DNA of 64,000 nucleotides, taken from the NCBI GenBank assembly GCA_028826165.1, contig JAPDFW010000092.1, positions 558,001-622,000 of the forward strand. The letters are read 5' to 3'. The notes under the pieces are model-generated. The model saw only the letters and a program-made list of their open reading frames with translations. It had not been told where the DNA came from and made no database searches. The position numbers and the translations under genes were made by a program. Below, one piece after another: positions 23,396 to 36,252 of this stretch (position 1 is the first letter of the stretch; every line of letters begins with the position of its first letter). This stretch comes from Anaeramoeba ignava (taxonomy: Eukaryota; Metamonada; Anaeramoebidae).

Positions 23396-23828
23396 TAAAT
23401 TGGGAAAGATTCAATTTAAGAAATAATTTGAATAATTATTAATTCAAAAAAAAAACAAAAATAATTATTTTATTCCATTTTTTTTTTGGATTAAATAATT
23501 AAAGAAAATTAAATTAAAATTTGATTTTAATTTTTTTGTTTTTTTAAATTTAGAAAATAAGAATGAAAATTTCCAAATTTGAATAAAAATAATATTTTCA
23601 ATTAATAAAATAAATTCAAAATCAAATTAATTTATTATTTAATTTATTATTTAAAAAATATTTTTATTCCACTTTTTTTTTTTGAATTAAAAATTTAATA
23701 AAAATAAAATTGATTATTTAAATAATAAAATAAATTTATTTTTCTTATTTATTGATTTAAAGAATTTAATTTGATTAAAAATAAATGAAAATAAAATTAA
23801 ATTTTGAAAAAAGAAAAGAAAATAATTT
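23396..23828. other. Convergent intergenic spacer, left arm
   Basis: 433 bp between the 3' ends of the Rab-like and BTB-TLDc genes, with no gene. It is nearly the reverse complement of 38.04-38.46 kb. Confidence 0.5.
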
Positions 23829-25223
23829 TTAAATGAAATAAGTTTCAAGTTCATCAACAATCCATAAATCATAAGAACCAGCTAAATAACTTTTAGATTC
23901 ATTTGTTCTTTCTTTAATTCCATTAGGTAGATTATAAGTAGTTCCAAAATCTGACCAACCAGGTTGTAAATTAGATTCCAAATAAAAATCTGGACCTCCT
24001 ATTCCAGATAAACCTCCTCCAAAATATGGACCAAATTTGGAAAAATTAGATACAACAGAAACTCTTTTTTTTCCTTTTTTAATTAGGAATTTCTCTGGTT
24101 TTCTATCTCCTTTAGCATTTCTTAATGAGAAAATAAATGCGTTTGGATCTTCAACTCCATATAAATTTTTATTAAATCCAATTTGAGTAAATCCTCCAAA
24201 AATAAAATTATCTTTTGTTTTGATAATAACTAATGTTTTTCCTTTATTATCAACTGCTTCATGCCATTTTTTAGAAGAAAATCCATTTATTTTTGCTGAA
24301 TATCCTAATTTCATTTTGGAAAAGAATTCATTATCATTTATCCATTCTTTTAATTTATTGAAATATTCTTTTTCTTTAATAATTTTTGATTTAAATCTTG
24401 ATTTGAAAATTAATGATTTTTCTTTTTCTTTTTCAATAAATTGATTTAATTCTTTTTCATTTTTAATATTTTGGAATTGAATTAATTTTTGTGAAATTTG
24501 ATTTGGAATTAATTTTTGTTTCAAAGTATCTTCAATTTCTTGTTTTGAAAAATCAATAAATCTGATTTTATCAATAATATTTGGAATTTGATTAATATTT
24601 GATTTATGTTTTCCCCATTTTATTATTGATTGGAATAGTTCAAATTCATTTATTAAAATAAAATCATTTAATAAAATTGAATTTAAATGATTTTCTTCAA
24701 GTTCAAGAAAAAATGAAGTTTTAATAAATTTATCAAAATTTTCAGAAATAAATTTATAAGAAGAATCTAATAATTGATTTAAGTTCATTCTTTCAGATAA
24801 TTTAAGAATATCAACAATAGTTTCAAATTGTAAATTATTTTTGATAAAATTTAAAGAAATTTCAATTAATTCATCAATTAAATATTTTGATGAAAAAATT
24901 AAAATTTCAATAACATTTTCTAAATTAATTTCAATTTTTCCTGAATAAAAATAATTCAAAATTGAAGATAGAATTGAACTTGAAACATCTTTTAAAATTA
25001 ATTTATTTTCTTGATATTCTTTCATTTTAGAATTAAAAAGAGATTTAAAATATTCACTTCTTGAAGAAAGAATTGATTTATGAGTTTTAAATGAAGTTTT
25101 ATTTTGTTCACAAATTATTTCAAAATCAAAATAACTTTCATATTGATTTTGATTTTGATTTTGATTTTGAAATAAATTTTTTAAATCATTTGAAAGTTTT
25201 TCTAAATTTAAATAAGTTTCCAT
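23829..25223 (-). CDS. BTB-BACK-TLDc domain protein (intact left copy)
   Basis: Single-exon ORF of 464 aa. Residues 30-135 are a BTB/POZ domain (SFKTHKSILSSRSEYFKSLF, LNYFYSGKIEI). Residues 140-230 form a BACK-like helical region. After a basic helical linker, residues about 290-464 are a TLDc domain (FFSKMKLGYSAKINGFSS, TLVIIKTKDNFIFGGFTQIG, LAGSYDLWIVDELETYFI). BTB proteins of this type usually act as Cullin-3 adaptors, and TLDc domains occur in oxidation-resistance and V-ATPase-interacting proteins. The precise role is unknown. A short Asn-Gln run sits near the N-terminus. The paralogue at 34736 is broken in three places; this one is uninterrupted. Confidence 0.85.
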   Translation of the reverse strand: METYLNLEKLSNDLKNLFQNQNQNQNQYESYFDFEIICEQNKTSFKTHKSILSSRSEYFKSLFNSKMKEYQENKLILKDVSSSILSSILNYFYSGKIEINLENVIEILIFSSKYLIDELIEISLNFIKNNLQFETIVDILKLSERMNLNQLLDSSYKFISENFDKFIKTSFFLELEENHLNSILLNDFILINEFELFQSIIKWGKHKSNINQIPNIIDKIRFIDFSKQEIEDTLKQKLIPNQISQKLIQFQNIKNEKELNQFIEKEKEKSLIFKSRFKSKIIKEKEYFNKLKEWINDNEFFSKMKLGYSAKINGFSSKKWHEAVDNKGKTLVIIKTKDNFIFGGFTQIGFNKNLYGVEDPNAFIFSLRNAKGDRKPEKFLIKKGKKRVSVVSNFSKFGPYFGGGLSGIGGPDFYLESNLQPGWSDFGTTYNLPNGIKERTNESKSYLAGSYDLWIVDELETYFI

Positions 25224-27577
25224 TTTAAATAAAAAATTTAAAAATAAAAAAAATGAAAAAAAATAAAAAATGAAAATTATTTTAATTTAATATTTAATTT
25301 GGAATTAATTCTATTTTATATATTTTATTAATATTTCTTTATTCAAAATAATATAAAATAATTCTCAATAATTCAATAAAATTGATAAAATATTTTAAAT
25401 AAAAATATAAATTGAATTTTAATCTTTTTTAATAATATAGTTTAATTAATTTGTTATTAAATATAATTTATAAATAATTCTTTAATTTATTTTAAATTAA
25501 TATAAATCTAGAAATTAATATAAATTTGTTTAAAAATTTTAATATTTTTAATTAAAATCTATAATTATATTAATTAATAATATTTAATTATTTTATTATT
25601 AAATATAATTTATAAATAACTCCTTAATTTATTTTAAATTAATATAAATCTAAAAATTAATATAAATTTATTTAAAAATTTTAATATTTTTTTAATTAAA
25701 ATTTATAATTATATTAATTAATATAATTTAATTATTTTGTTATTAAATATAATTTATAATTAATTCTTTAATTTATTTTAAATTAATATAAATCTAGAAA
25801 TTAATATAAATTTATTTAAAAATTTTAATAATTTTTAATTAAAATTTGTAATTACATTAATTAATATAATTTAATTAATTTGTTATTAAATATAATTTAT
25901 AAATAATTCTTTAATTTATTTTAAATTAATATAAATATAGAAATTAATATAAATTTGTTTAAAAATTTTAATATTTTTTTAATTAAAATCTATAATTATA
26001 TTAATTAATATAATTTAATTAATTTGTTATTAAATATAATTTAAAATTAATTCTTTAATTTATTTTAAATTAATATAAATCTAGAAATTAATATAAATTT
26101 ATTTGAAAAATTTTAATATTTTTTTAATTAAAATTTATAATTATATTAAATAATATATTTTAATTAATTTGTTATTAAATATAATTTATAATTAATTCTT
26201 TAATTTATTTTAAATTAATATAAATCTAGAAATTAATATAAATTTATTTGAAAATTTTAATATTTTTTTAATTAAAATTTATAATTATATTAATTAATAT
26301 AATTTAATTAATTTGTTATTAAATATAATTTATAAATAATTCTTTAATTTATTTTAAATTAATATAAATTTAAAAATTAATATAAATTTGTTTCAAAATT
26401 TTTAATATTTTTTTAATTAAAATTTGTAATTATATTAATTAATATAATTTAATTAATTTGTTATTAAATATAATTTATAATTAATTCTTTAATTTATTTT
26501 AAATTAATATAAATTTAAAAATTAATATAAATTTGTTTAAAAATTTTAATATTTTTAATTAAAATTTATAATTACATTAATTTCTAAATTTTAATTAATT
26601 TGTTATTAAATATAATTTATAATTAATTCCTTAATTTATTTTAAATTAATATAAATCTAGAAATTAAAATAAATTTGTTTTAAAAATTTTAATATTTTTT
26701 TAATTAAAATCTATAATTACATTAATTAATAATATTTAATTAATTTGTTATTAAATATAATTTATAAATAATTCCTTAATTTATTTTAAATTAATATAAA
26801 TCAAATTAAAATAAAAATTTTGAAAATTTTAATATTTTTTTAATTAAAATTTGTAATTACATTAATTAATATAATTTAATTATTTTGTTATTAAATATAA
26901 TTTAAAATTAATTCCTTAATTTATTTTAAATTAATATAAATCTAAAAATTAAAATAAATTTGTTTAAAAATTTTAATATTTTTAATTAAAATTTATAATT
27001 ACATTAATTAATAATATTTAATTATTTTGTTATTAAATATAATTTATAAATAACTCCTTAATTTATTTTAAATTAATATAAATTTAGAAATTAATATAAA
27101 TTTATTTAAAAATTTTAATATTTTTTTAATTAAAATTTATAATTATATTAATTAATATAATTTAATTAATTTGTTATTAAATATAATTTATAATTAATTC
27201 TTTTAATTTATTTTAAATTAATATAAATTTAGAAATTAATATAAATTTGTTTCAAAATTTTTAATATTTTTTTAATTAAAATTTATAATTACATTAATTT
27301 CTAAATTTTAATTAATTTGTTATTAAATATAATTTAAAATTAATTCTTTAATTTATTTTAAATTAATATAAATTTAAAATTAATATAAATTTATTTAAAA
27401 ATTTTAATATTTTTTTAATTAAAATTTATAATTACATTAATTAACAAAATTTAAATAATTTGTTATTAAATATAATTTATAAATAATTCTTTAATTTATT
27501 TTAAATTAATATAAATCAAATTAAAATAAAAAAATTTTTGAAAATTTTAGAAATCATTTTTTTTTTCCTCAAAATAA
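25224..27577. other. 2.35-kb intergenic region with satellite array
   Basis: No gene. The first about 180 bp are the promoter side of the BTB-TLDc gene, with CATTTTT motifs at 25245-25280 on the minus strand. The rest is the satellite array listed separately. The last about 30 bp (TCATTTTTTTTTTCCTC) is the start-proximal motif of NUP210. Confidence 0.7.
25430..27520. repeat. 144-bp AT-rich satellite, about 15 tandem copies
   Basis: The core TTATTAAATATAATTT recurs near 25.45, 25.59, 25.74, 25.88, 26.03, 26.17, 26.31, 26.46, 26.60, 26.75, 26.89, 27.03, 27.17, 27.32 and 27.46 kb, a mean period of about 144 bp. Each unit also has TTAATTTATTTTAAATTAAT and ATATAAATCTAGAAATTA. Copies differ by point changes. 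The same family appears as a fragment at 16.55-16.74 kb. Confidence 0.85.
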
Positions 27578-30500
27578 ATGACAGAAAAAAAAATAATCTT
27601 ATTGATTGTTGTTCTTTTTTTGATAGAAAATTTATATGAAACAAAAACAGAAACGGAAACAACACAAATAGGAATTTCAGAAATCAATTTACTTTTACCA
27701 TTTCATCCAAAAATTCCAATTTCTTACAAAATTCATGCACAAAATGGATGTTTCAAATGGTCAAGGTATAAAAAGAACCAAAACAACAAAAATAAAAAAG
27801 ATCCAAAAATATCGTTTATTCTCATCTCTTTCTTTTTTTTTTCTTTTATTACTTCAACTTCAAATTGTCTTAGTTCAAGACCTTCAGTTGTTAATGTTGA
27901 AACTTTATTTGAAAATTCTTTAGATTGCTCACAAAGTGCCATTATCACAGCAACTTCTAAATCATCAGACCGCACATCCGCTATGATATATGCAGAGGAG
28001 AAAGGTAGCTCATTATTTTTTTCTTGCTTTTAATGATTTGAAAATTTAATCAAAAAGAAATGGAAACAAAATTTTTATTTTGATTTTTAATTGATTTTTA
28101 ATTGATTTTTTCTTGATTTTTTTTTCTTAGTTTCTGGACAAGTTTTGAGATGTGAAGTTTTCGTTGATAAAATTACAAAGATTGAGATCTTAACTCGTTC
28201 AAGAACAATTTATGTGGATTCTTCTATTGAACTATTAGAAGTTCAAGGATATGATTCTGAAGGTAAAAAATTTTAATTTAAAAAAAAAAAAGAAGAAAAA
28301 AAAAATTTTTAAAAAGAAATTAAAAATTTAAAAAAAAATAAAAAGGGAATGTTTTTTCAAGTTTAAGTGGAATTTCATTTGATTGGGAAATTAATTCTAA
28401 AGGAAAGAATATCCTTTCTAAAATTAGTGTTGAAAAAGCTTTTTTAATGAAACCATTTGTTAAAGAATATGAAGAAACAAAAGTAAAAGAAAGAAATTAA
28501 AAAAATTGAAAAAAACAAAAAGAAAAAAATAAACAAAAAATTTTTACTTTTTTGGATGTCAATGATAAAAGGAATGGTTAGAAGACAAGGGGTCTGAAAA
28601 TACAAATATATTACTTGTTCAGGGAATCAGTACAGGAAAAGCAGATGTGACAGCCTCAATCAAAGATGATATTTATCGGGATATTGAGAAGTCAACAGTA
28701 ACAATATCTGTGATGGAACCAATTCAAATACAACCTTTTCAGAACGTTTATCTTATTCCAAAGCAGCAATTCCAATACAATTTAATTCTATCAAAACGCG
28801 AGAAGCAAGAATTAATTAAGATGCCAAATACCAATTATAAATGGAGAACAACAAATCCTGAGATTGCAACAATTGATCAAAGGGGAATGCTAACAGCAAA
28901 AAGTTATGGATCAACAGAAATTCTAGTTACAGATCAGAATATTGCTGAAAATGAAGCAAGAGCAACAGTCTATGTTGTTAAGCCAGAAAAAATAAAGCTG
29001 GCAATACATGATGTTCCTCAAGAAATGTCTACTAATTCTTTGGAAGAAAAGATGAAATATCTCTCTATTCCAAATTTTCAATCAAGTTATTGGGAAAATA
29101 GTTACTGGGCTTTATTTATTAATAACGAGCATATTTTAGAGATTGAATTGATTGATAAAGATTTGCATAAAATATGGATCAATAAAGTATTTATTACAAT
29201 TATTAAAATTCATTTTAAAATTTAAAATTCATTTTAAAATTAAAATTCATTTTAAAATTTAAAATTCATTTTGAAATTAAAATTGAAATTAAAATTCATT
29301 TTAAAATTAAAATTAAAATTAAAATTAAAATTAAAATTAAAATTAAAATTCATTTTAAAATTCAAATTAAAATTAAAAAATTAAAATTAAAATTAAAATT
29401 CATTTTAAAATTCATTTTGAAAATTCATTTTGAAAATCCATTTTGAAAATTCATTTTAAAATTAAAATTAAAATTATAATTAGAACACTGGAAGTTTTAG
29501 TATAAAATTTAGCGATCCAAAAATACTCACAATTGTGGAGGAATCAAAAAAACACGAAACAGTTAATTTTAAAACAAAAAATTACGGAGAAACAACTGCA
29601 ACAGCAATATTTAAATCGGGTGATATTAATTTGTCTACAGAAGAAAAAATCACAGTAACAAAACAAATATCAGTCAATCCATCACCTGTTTTAAGACTTG
29701 CCTTTTGGGAAAATCTTGCTATTCCTCACACTTATAAACTTGATGTCAGCGGAGGAAGTGGATCTTTTGTGTTTAAAACAGATATGAGTCAAATTGCAAG
29801 TGTAAATGCAATAGGAATGGTTTCTGGAATAAAACCAGGAGAAAGCAAATTGAAAGTTTCAGATCAAAAAAACCCTAAAAATTATGAAATTATTACCGTA
29901 AATTTATTTAGATTATATTTTTTGGCAATTTTTTTAAACAAATATTCATTTCTTTCCTTTTGTTTTCTTTTTATTATTAATAGGTTGTTGTTGAAAAACC
30001 ATCAAGTATCCAAATTGTTGCTCCTTTTAATGAAATTGAAGTTGGAAAACTTCTTGAGCTTGAAATTCAGGCTTATGACTCAAAACACAATAAATTCCAT
30101 AATTCATCACTTCTTCCTATTCAATGGAAAATGAGCAATATGGAAAATTTTGAATTAAAAAAGCATAAGCAAATGGAACAAATCTTGACAAAACAAGGAG
30201 TATTAGCACATCATGAAGGATTTTCAACAATCACAGCATCATTACTCGGGAATGGATTTGAGGAGCAGATTAATGCACATATTCAAATTGCAGGATTTTT
30301 TCCGCTTGAAGTGAAACATTTTCCAAACAAATATTGCGAAAGTAAAAATCTTGCATTGACAACATTAGGATGCTCGGCAACAGTTCTTATTACAGGAGGA
30401 CCTTTGCCATGGGGAGACTCACCAGAATTTATCCAGGAAATTTTACCGCAAATACCTGATAGTGTGATGGTGTCTAATTCCGAGCGTGTGGGCGTTACTC

Positions 30501-33500
30501 AACAGAAAATACCAAATCAATCAAGTCGCAAACAATTGATTTCAATTTCATGTATTGATTATTCAAAACAACAAATTGCGGTGAAAGTGAGAAACACTCC
30601 TTCCAAAACAAATCCAAATCCTATAACTGCAGAAATTGATTTTGCATACGAATGTAATCCACCTGAAAAGATATTTGTTTTCCCAATGCAAATTGAGGAT
30701 GAATTGAAATCACAAAATTATCTGATAAAAGATCCAGAAAATCAAGCGCATAAATGTCCGTATGATCTACAAAACTTTCCCAAACACAACAAAATCAATC
30801 TGCAAACTAATATCCCGAAACAATACCAGATGAGAAACGAACAGAAAGTGAAAATTGTTGCTTTATTTGCAGATTCACAAGGAAGAATATTCGAGGAATT
30901 TGATTCGTTGATGGTTTCTTTTGTTTCTGAAAATCCACTCGCAAATTTTGAAAATCTGAAAGAGAAGAAAAATAAGGCAGAACTTGATATGGAGGAGTAT
31001 GAGACAAGATATGCGAAGGAGGATGTAATCACATTGGGAAAGGAAATTGGAACTGCGAAGATAAATGTGAAAACAACAGGATTTGGCGGGGAAAACAAGG
31101 CGTTAATAAAGAACACAAAGGAATGGACAAGCAAACTTTCATTGGAAGATAATATGAGAATTATTTTAGTTAGTAAAATACAATTATTCCCTAAGAAAAT
31201 TGTGCTTTTCAATAATGAAACAAGCACAGGAATTCTCGATGTTGTTCCAAAAACAACAACTTATGACATCACAAGCAACGATAGCTCAATTGCTCATTTG
31301 AAACAGATTTCTAACAAAGGCTCTGTCGAGGTAATCCCAAAATCTCGTGGAGTTGCAAGAGTGTTTATCAACGATTATTGCTTGCAAGGCTCTGTCCCTG
31401 CATATGCAGATGTGGTTGTTTCTGAAATCTCCAAAATTGCTCTTTTTTCTCAATCAAAATTACAACTGGGAGACAAAATGAAAGTGCGTGTTGAGATCTA
31501 CGATGATCTCGGAAACAAATTTCCAGTGAAACAAATGAAATTTATTAATTTGATCGCAATTTTCGACAGAGATGTTCTTTCAAGCATGAATGAAATTTCT
31601 GAACAGGTTTCAAAAGCGATCGAAAAAGATGGAGATGCAACAAGTTTCGATCTAGAATTCAAAGGAATTTCACTTGGACTTGGAAAGATCCATTTGCAAG
31701 CAAAACTGCGAAACGGAGATCTCACAGAAAGCAACACAAGAAAAGTAGTAATTTTCCCGCCTTTAATGCTCAATCCAAGGTTTCTTCTACTTCTTCCTGA
31801 TTCAGAGCACCAATTAACAAAAACAGGAGGACCTCAACTTTATTCAGAAATTCGTTTCCGTTCTGAAGATCCAAATATAGCATCAGTTGACAAGCACGGA
31901 ATTGTGAAGGGAATCAAAGAGGGGAAAACAAAAATCACTGCGGAAATTCTCGAGAATCCAAACGAAATATCAGAGTCTGAAATCGTACTTTCCAGAGACC
32001 AAATTGATGTGAGTGTGCAAATTCTCAAGGGAATAAGAATCCAAGCAGAATCATCTCTTTTATTGACAGGAAACGAGCGCACTTATCATGTCTCAGGAAT
32101 TACAAATGAAAATGTGTTCTCGTTTTCCTCACTCAAACATCTCGGTGATTATTTGCGTTTTGATTGGGAAGTATCCAACAAAGATGTTCTCGAGATATCG
32201 GCATTATGCGGACAAGATTCAGGGTTTTCTGTGCTTGCAAAAGGAAAAAATACTGGCACATCAATACTTCGTGTCACAGCAAAATCCAAAACAAACAAAA
32301 AATCAAATGAATTGAGCGATGAAACAACAATCAACGTTATCGACAGATTGACACTTCTTTCTCCACAGGTTGTGTATCTCCCACCACGCTCTGGAGCAAA
32401 AATAGAAACAAACTGGGATCTTCGCGAGCCTCTTCAATATCGAGTTATGAAAACAAGTTCTGGAGAAAAAGAAAATCAGGAATCAAAAGATGACTTGATC
32501 AGCGTTGATTTATCAGGAAAGGTTTATTCCAAAGATCGCTACGGAATAGGGTATGTTGTTGTTGAACCGAAACAATCCGACATACCAACAAGACGAGCTG
32601 CACCAGAAAAACTTGATTCTTTGGCTGTTCAAATCGTCGTCAAACCAGTCTCTTCACTTTCTTTGATCCCTATTGACGCATGCTACTCTGTTCTTCCTCT
32701 TGGTGCATCGCTCACATATAAAGCAATCCTTAAAGACTCTCTTGGAAACTCCTTCACTTCCTCAGATGGAATCAAATTTAATTACGAAGGAACCAATCCA
32801 ACCTCCATTTCGGTTCAACATTTCCCAGGAAATTCAACTTTTCTTGTCAAAGCGCTTAACGATGGATCAAGTGTTCTTAAAGTGTGGTTGCGAGGTCAAC
32901 CCGAGATATCTGATTTTGTTAAAATACAGGCTGGCGGAACAATATTTCCACACAACCCAAATGTTCATATTGGAGCACAAATCAAATTTCATTCTCCAGA
33001 CTCTTTTTCTTCTTTAGAAATCAAAAGTGGATCAGAAAATTACGATCCAAAAAACTTTGCAAAATGGATAAGTAGCGATCCAAAAATTGTAGAAATTGAT
33101 GAGAAAACAGGAATAGCAACTGCAAAAAACTCAGGAAAAGCAAGTATTTTTTACACAACACAAAAAATCCGAGCATCAACAGAAATTGTGGTTGCAAAAG
33201 CAGACTCAATCACCGTAAACACGGACTCATTAGGAGTATCATCGATTCTTGGCGAACCAAATACAATTCTTATTGGAAGCACTCAAAAGGAATACAAAAT
33301 ACCACTTATTTTCACTCATGAAAACGCACCATTCTCTCCTTCTTCGTCTTTTCTTCAGCACAACTTCAGACACACTTGTGAGATTGGAAATCCGCAATAC
33401 GGAACAGCTCAAGCAATGAACGACCCGCATAATTCTCAGGCTTATTGTCTTCTGACTATCTTTTCATCTCATAAAATTGCAGAAAAAATCAAGACAAACC

Positions 33501-34282
33501 CAAATCCTGAGCTTTCAAGACAAACCAATCTCAAACTACTTATCACCGTTTCGGATTCTGATCAATCATATGCTCTCAAACATTTTCATACAATAAACCT
33601 CAATTTGGGGATCATGCTTTTCTACAATCCCAACGATCTGCATTTCTCAAAAAATCATCGATCCGCAACAGTCATTGTTTATTCAGATGCGGATCATCTT
33701 GATTTCTCATCTGAAGATCCATCCCAAATCCGAATATACAAAGTGCGATTCGATGAGAAAGAATACGAGGGTGTTTTATTAGCGAACGAAGGCGGCGAAT
33801 CTATATTTCCGCAAGTTTTCCACATACAACTAACTGATGAACCAAAATTCTTCACTCAATCCAAAGTGATTTTTAAAGACACAAAAACAAATCAAGTTGA
33901 AATTTTGACATTTTCATTTTTATCCGATTCAAATTACATTCCAAACAATTATGATCAACCAAGACAACTGCCGCCATCACAAGCAGAACGACAACAATCC
34001 AAATCTCTGTTCGTTCTTGTTTCTTCGCTTCTTTTGGCTGTTATTGTTGTTGGTGTTTATCTTTTCCGTTCTTATCAACAAAATTTGGAAATTGAACGTA
34101 TAAGAAGATTTCGTCAATTTTCCCCAATTTCTCCAAGAAGAAGTCCCCCTAATTTGTTGCGTAATAAACATATCCCTCCTATTCAAACAGGTCAAAATTA
34201 TCAATCTGCAAGAAATAAAATTGTTCCTGCTCAAATTACTTCTGGTATTGTTCGTCGTCATTCAAAAACTGGAAATTTTTAA
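27578..34282 (+). CDS. NUP210: Nuclear pore membrane glycoprotein 210 (NUP210/gp210)
   Basis: NUP210 is a pore-membrane nucleoporin whose large lumenal part is built of Ig-like folds. The start at 27578 gives a signal peptide (KKIILLIVVLFLIENLYE). The first lumenal domain reads PISYKIHAQNGCFKWS, then after an intron SRPSVVNVE, a gp210 signature. Further exons lie near 28131-28262, 28350-28483, 28575-29185, 29492-29900 and from about 29984 on. Bacterial-Ig-like repeats recur (WRTTNPEIATIDQRG, EDPNIASVDKHGIVKG, WISSDPKIVEIDEKTG). Near the C-terminus is one membrane segment (LFVLVSSLLLAVIVVGVYLF, about 34005-34070) followed by a short basic cytoplasmic tail. Estimated length about 1,950 aa, close to the family's size. 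Single-copy and uninterrupted over the last 4.3 kb. Confidence 0.92.
29189..29491 (+). repeat. Repeat-filled intron of NUP210
   Basis: Intron between WINK and NTGSFSIKF with donor GTATTT and acceptor TAATTAG. It is composed of ATTCATTTTAAAATTAAA-type units. No coding signal. Confidence 0.7.
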
Positions 34283-34735
34283 TTCAAAATTAATAACAAT
34301 TTTTTTTTTTTTTGATTTTTTTAAAACAGAATCTTTTTTTGGAATTGAATAAAAATCAAAAATTTAGAAAGCAAATTAAAAAAAAATTCATTTTTCATTT
34401 TTTCATTTTTTATTTAAAATGTTTTATTAAATTTATTGAATTATTGAGAATTATTTTATATTATTTTGAATAAAGAAATATTAATAAAATATATAAAATA
34501 GAATTGATTCTAAATTAAATATTAAATTAAAATAATTTTCATTTTTTAAATAAATTAATTAAAATATTTTATCAAATTTATTGAATTATTGAGAATTATT
34601 TTATATTATTTTTAATAAATAAATATTAATAAAATATATAAAATAGAATTGATTCCAAATTAAATATTAAATTAAAATAATTTTCATTTTTTATTTTTTT
34701 TCATTTTTTTCATTTTTAAATTTTTTATTTCAAAA
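34283..34735. other. Intergenic region with tandemly duplicated promoter element
   Basis: No gene. A segment of about 144 bp starting near 34418 and again near 34562 is duplicated. It contains AAATTTATTGAATTATTGAG and AATATTAATAAAATATATAA and ends in AATAATTTTCATTTTTT. The left arm has a single copy at about 25250-25400. The region ends in three CATTTTTTT motifs at 34681-34720. Confidence 0.65.
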
Positions 34736-36168
34736 ATGGAAACTTATTTAAATTTAGAAAAACTTTCAAATGATTTAAAAAATTTATTTCAAAATCAAAA
34801 TCAAAATGAAAATCAATATGAAAGTTATTTTGATTTTGAAATAATTTGTGAACAAAATAAAACTTCATTTAAAACTCATAAATCAATTCTTTCTTCAAGA
34901 AGTGAATATTTTAAATCTCTTTTTAATTCTAAAATGAAAGAATATCAAGAAAATAAATTAATTTTAAAAGATGTTTCAAATTCAATTCTATTTTCAATTT
35001 TGAATTATTTTTATTCAGGAAAAATTGAAATTAATTTAGAAAATGTTATTGAAATTTTAATTTTTTCATCAAAATATTTAATTGATGAATTAATTGAAAT
35101 TTGTTCAAATTTTATCAAAAATAATTTACAAATTGAAACTATTGTTGATATTCTTAAATTATCTGAAAGAATGAACTTAAATCAATTATTAGATTCTTCT
35201 TATAAATTTATTTTTGAAAATTTACATAAATTTATTAAAACTTCATTTTTTCTTGAACTTGAAGAAAATCATTTAAATTCAATTTTATTAAATGATTTTA
35301 TTTTAATAAATGAATTTGAACTATTTCAATCAATAATAAAATGGGGAAAAATAAATCAAATATTAATCAAATTCCAAATATTATTGATAAAATAAGATTT
35401 ATTGATTTTTCAAAACAAGAAATTGAAGATATTTTGAAACAAAAATTAATTCCAAATCAAATTTCACAAAAATTAATTCAATTCCAAAATATTAAAAATG
35501 AAAAAGAATTAAATCAATTTATTGAAAAAGAAAAAGAAAAATCATTAATTTTCAAATCAAGAAAAAGATTTAAATCAAAAATTATTAAAGAAATTGAAGA
35601 TTTCAATAAATTAAAAGAATGGATAAATGATAATGAATTCTTTTCCAAAATGAAATTAGGATATTCAGCAAAAATAAATGGATTTTCTTCTACAAAAATG
35701 GCATGAAAAATGTGATAATAAAGGAAAAACATTAGTTATTATCAAAACAAAAGATAATTTTATTTTTGGAGGATTTACTCAAATTGGATTTACAACTGAA
35801 AAATCAAAATGGAATGAAGAAGATCGAGAAGATGATTATGGATTTATTATTGATTCAAATGCATTTATTTTCTCATTAAGAAATGCTAAGAATGATAGAA
35901 AACCAGAAAATTCCTAATTAAAAAAGATCATAAAGAAAATGCAATTTATTATGATTTAAAAAGAGGTCCGTGTTTTGGAGGTGATTTATATGGAATAGGA
36001 ATTCCAGATTTTTATTTGAATTCTAAATTACAAGCTGAAGGTTCAAATTTAGGATATAGTTATAATCTTCCTAATGGGATTATTTATAAAACAAATGAAG
36101 CTAAAAGTTATTTAGCTGGTTCTAAGAATAAATGGATTGTTGATGAATTTGAAACTTATTTCATTTAA
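34736..36168 (+). pseudogene. BTB-BACK-TLDc copy with three single-base frame breaks
   Basis: Nearly identical to the 23829-25223 gene over its whole length, but the frame is lost three times. Near 35347 a base is missing (the intact copy reads KWGKHKSNINQ). At the A-run 35694-35698 one A is extra (intact: WHEAVDNKGK). Near 35907-35910 one A is missing (intact: KPEKFLIKK). The protein end ..ETYFI and TAA at 36166-36168 are preserved. The first break alone would leave a 219-aa BTB-BACK protein without TLDc. All breaks touch A-runs, so assembly error is an alternative to true decay. Confidence 0.7.
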
Positions 36169-36216
36169 AACAATTTAAAAAATAAAAAATATTTTTTTAT
36201 TTCACTTTTTTATTTT

Positions 36217-36234
36217 TCATTTTTTTTCTTTTCT
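36217..36234 (+). promoter_or_regulatory. Start-proximal TTTTTCATTTTTTTTC motif
   Basis: It lies 20-35 bases before the ATG at 36253. Only 84 bases separate this gene from the preceding broken copy, so its promoter must be very compact or shared. Confidence 0.45.
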
Positions 36235-36252
36235 TTTTTTTTAAAAAACAAA

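Larger units (their letters stand above)
16760..25400 (+). repeat. Left arm of a large inverted duplication
   Basis: The stretch carries, in order: 143-bp repeats, 5' flank, NQ/ARM tail exons, TCTAA pentamers, a Rab-like gene and a BTB-TLDc gene with its promoter. The same items occur in reverse order and strand at about 34.4-47.5 kb. Similarity covers intergenic DNA too, for example around 21.8-21.95 kb and 39.95-40.09 kb. The first about 2.1 kb of the outer gene is not shared. Confidence 0.75.

Noticed and set aside
16760-25400. Inverted arms as pure assembly artefact (haplotype joined head to head)
   Set aside because: The arms differ by a whole gene, swapped modules, repeat number and many substitutions, so they are not simply two alleles. 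Long-read confirmation is still desirable.
27578-29225. Small separate genes before the long NUP210 ORF
   Set aside because: Signal peptide, CFKWS/SRPSVVNV and Ig-like blocks continue through introns in phase into the long ORF, so they are one gene.
30742-33430. Minus-strand ORFs inside NUP210
   Set aside because: They overlap a 1,383-codon uninterrupted conserved frame and resemble nothing themselves.
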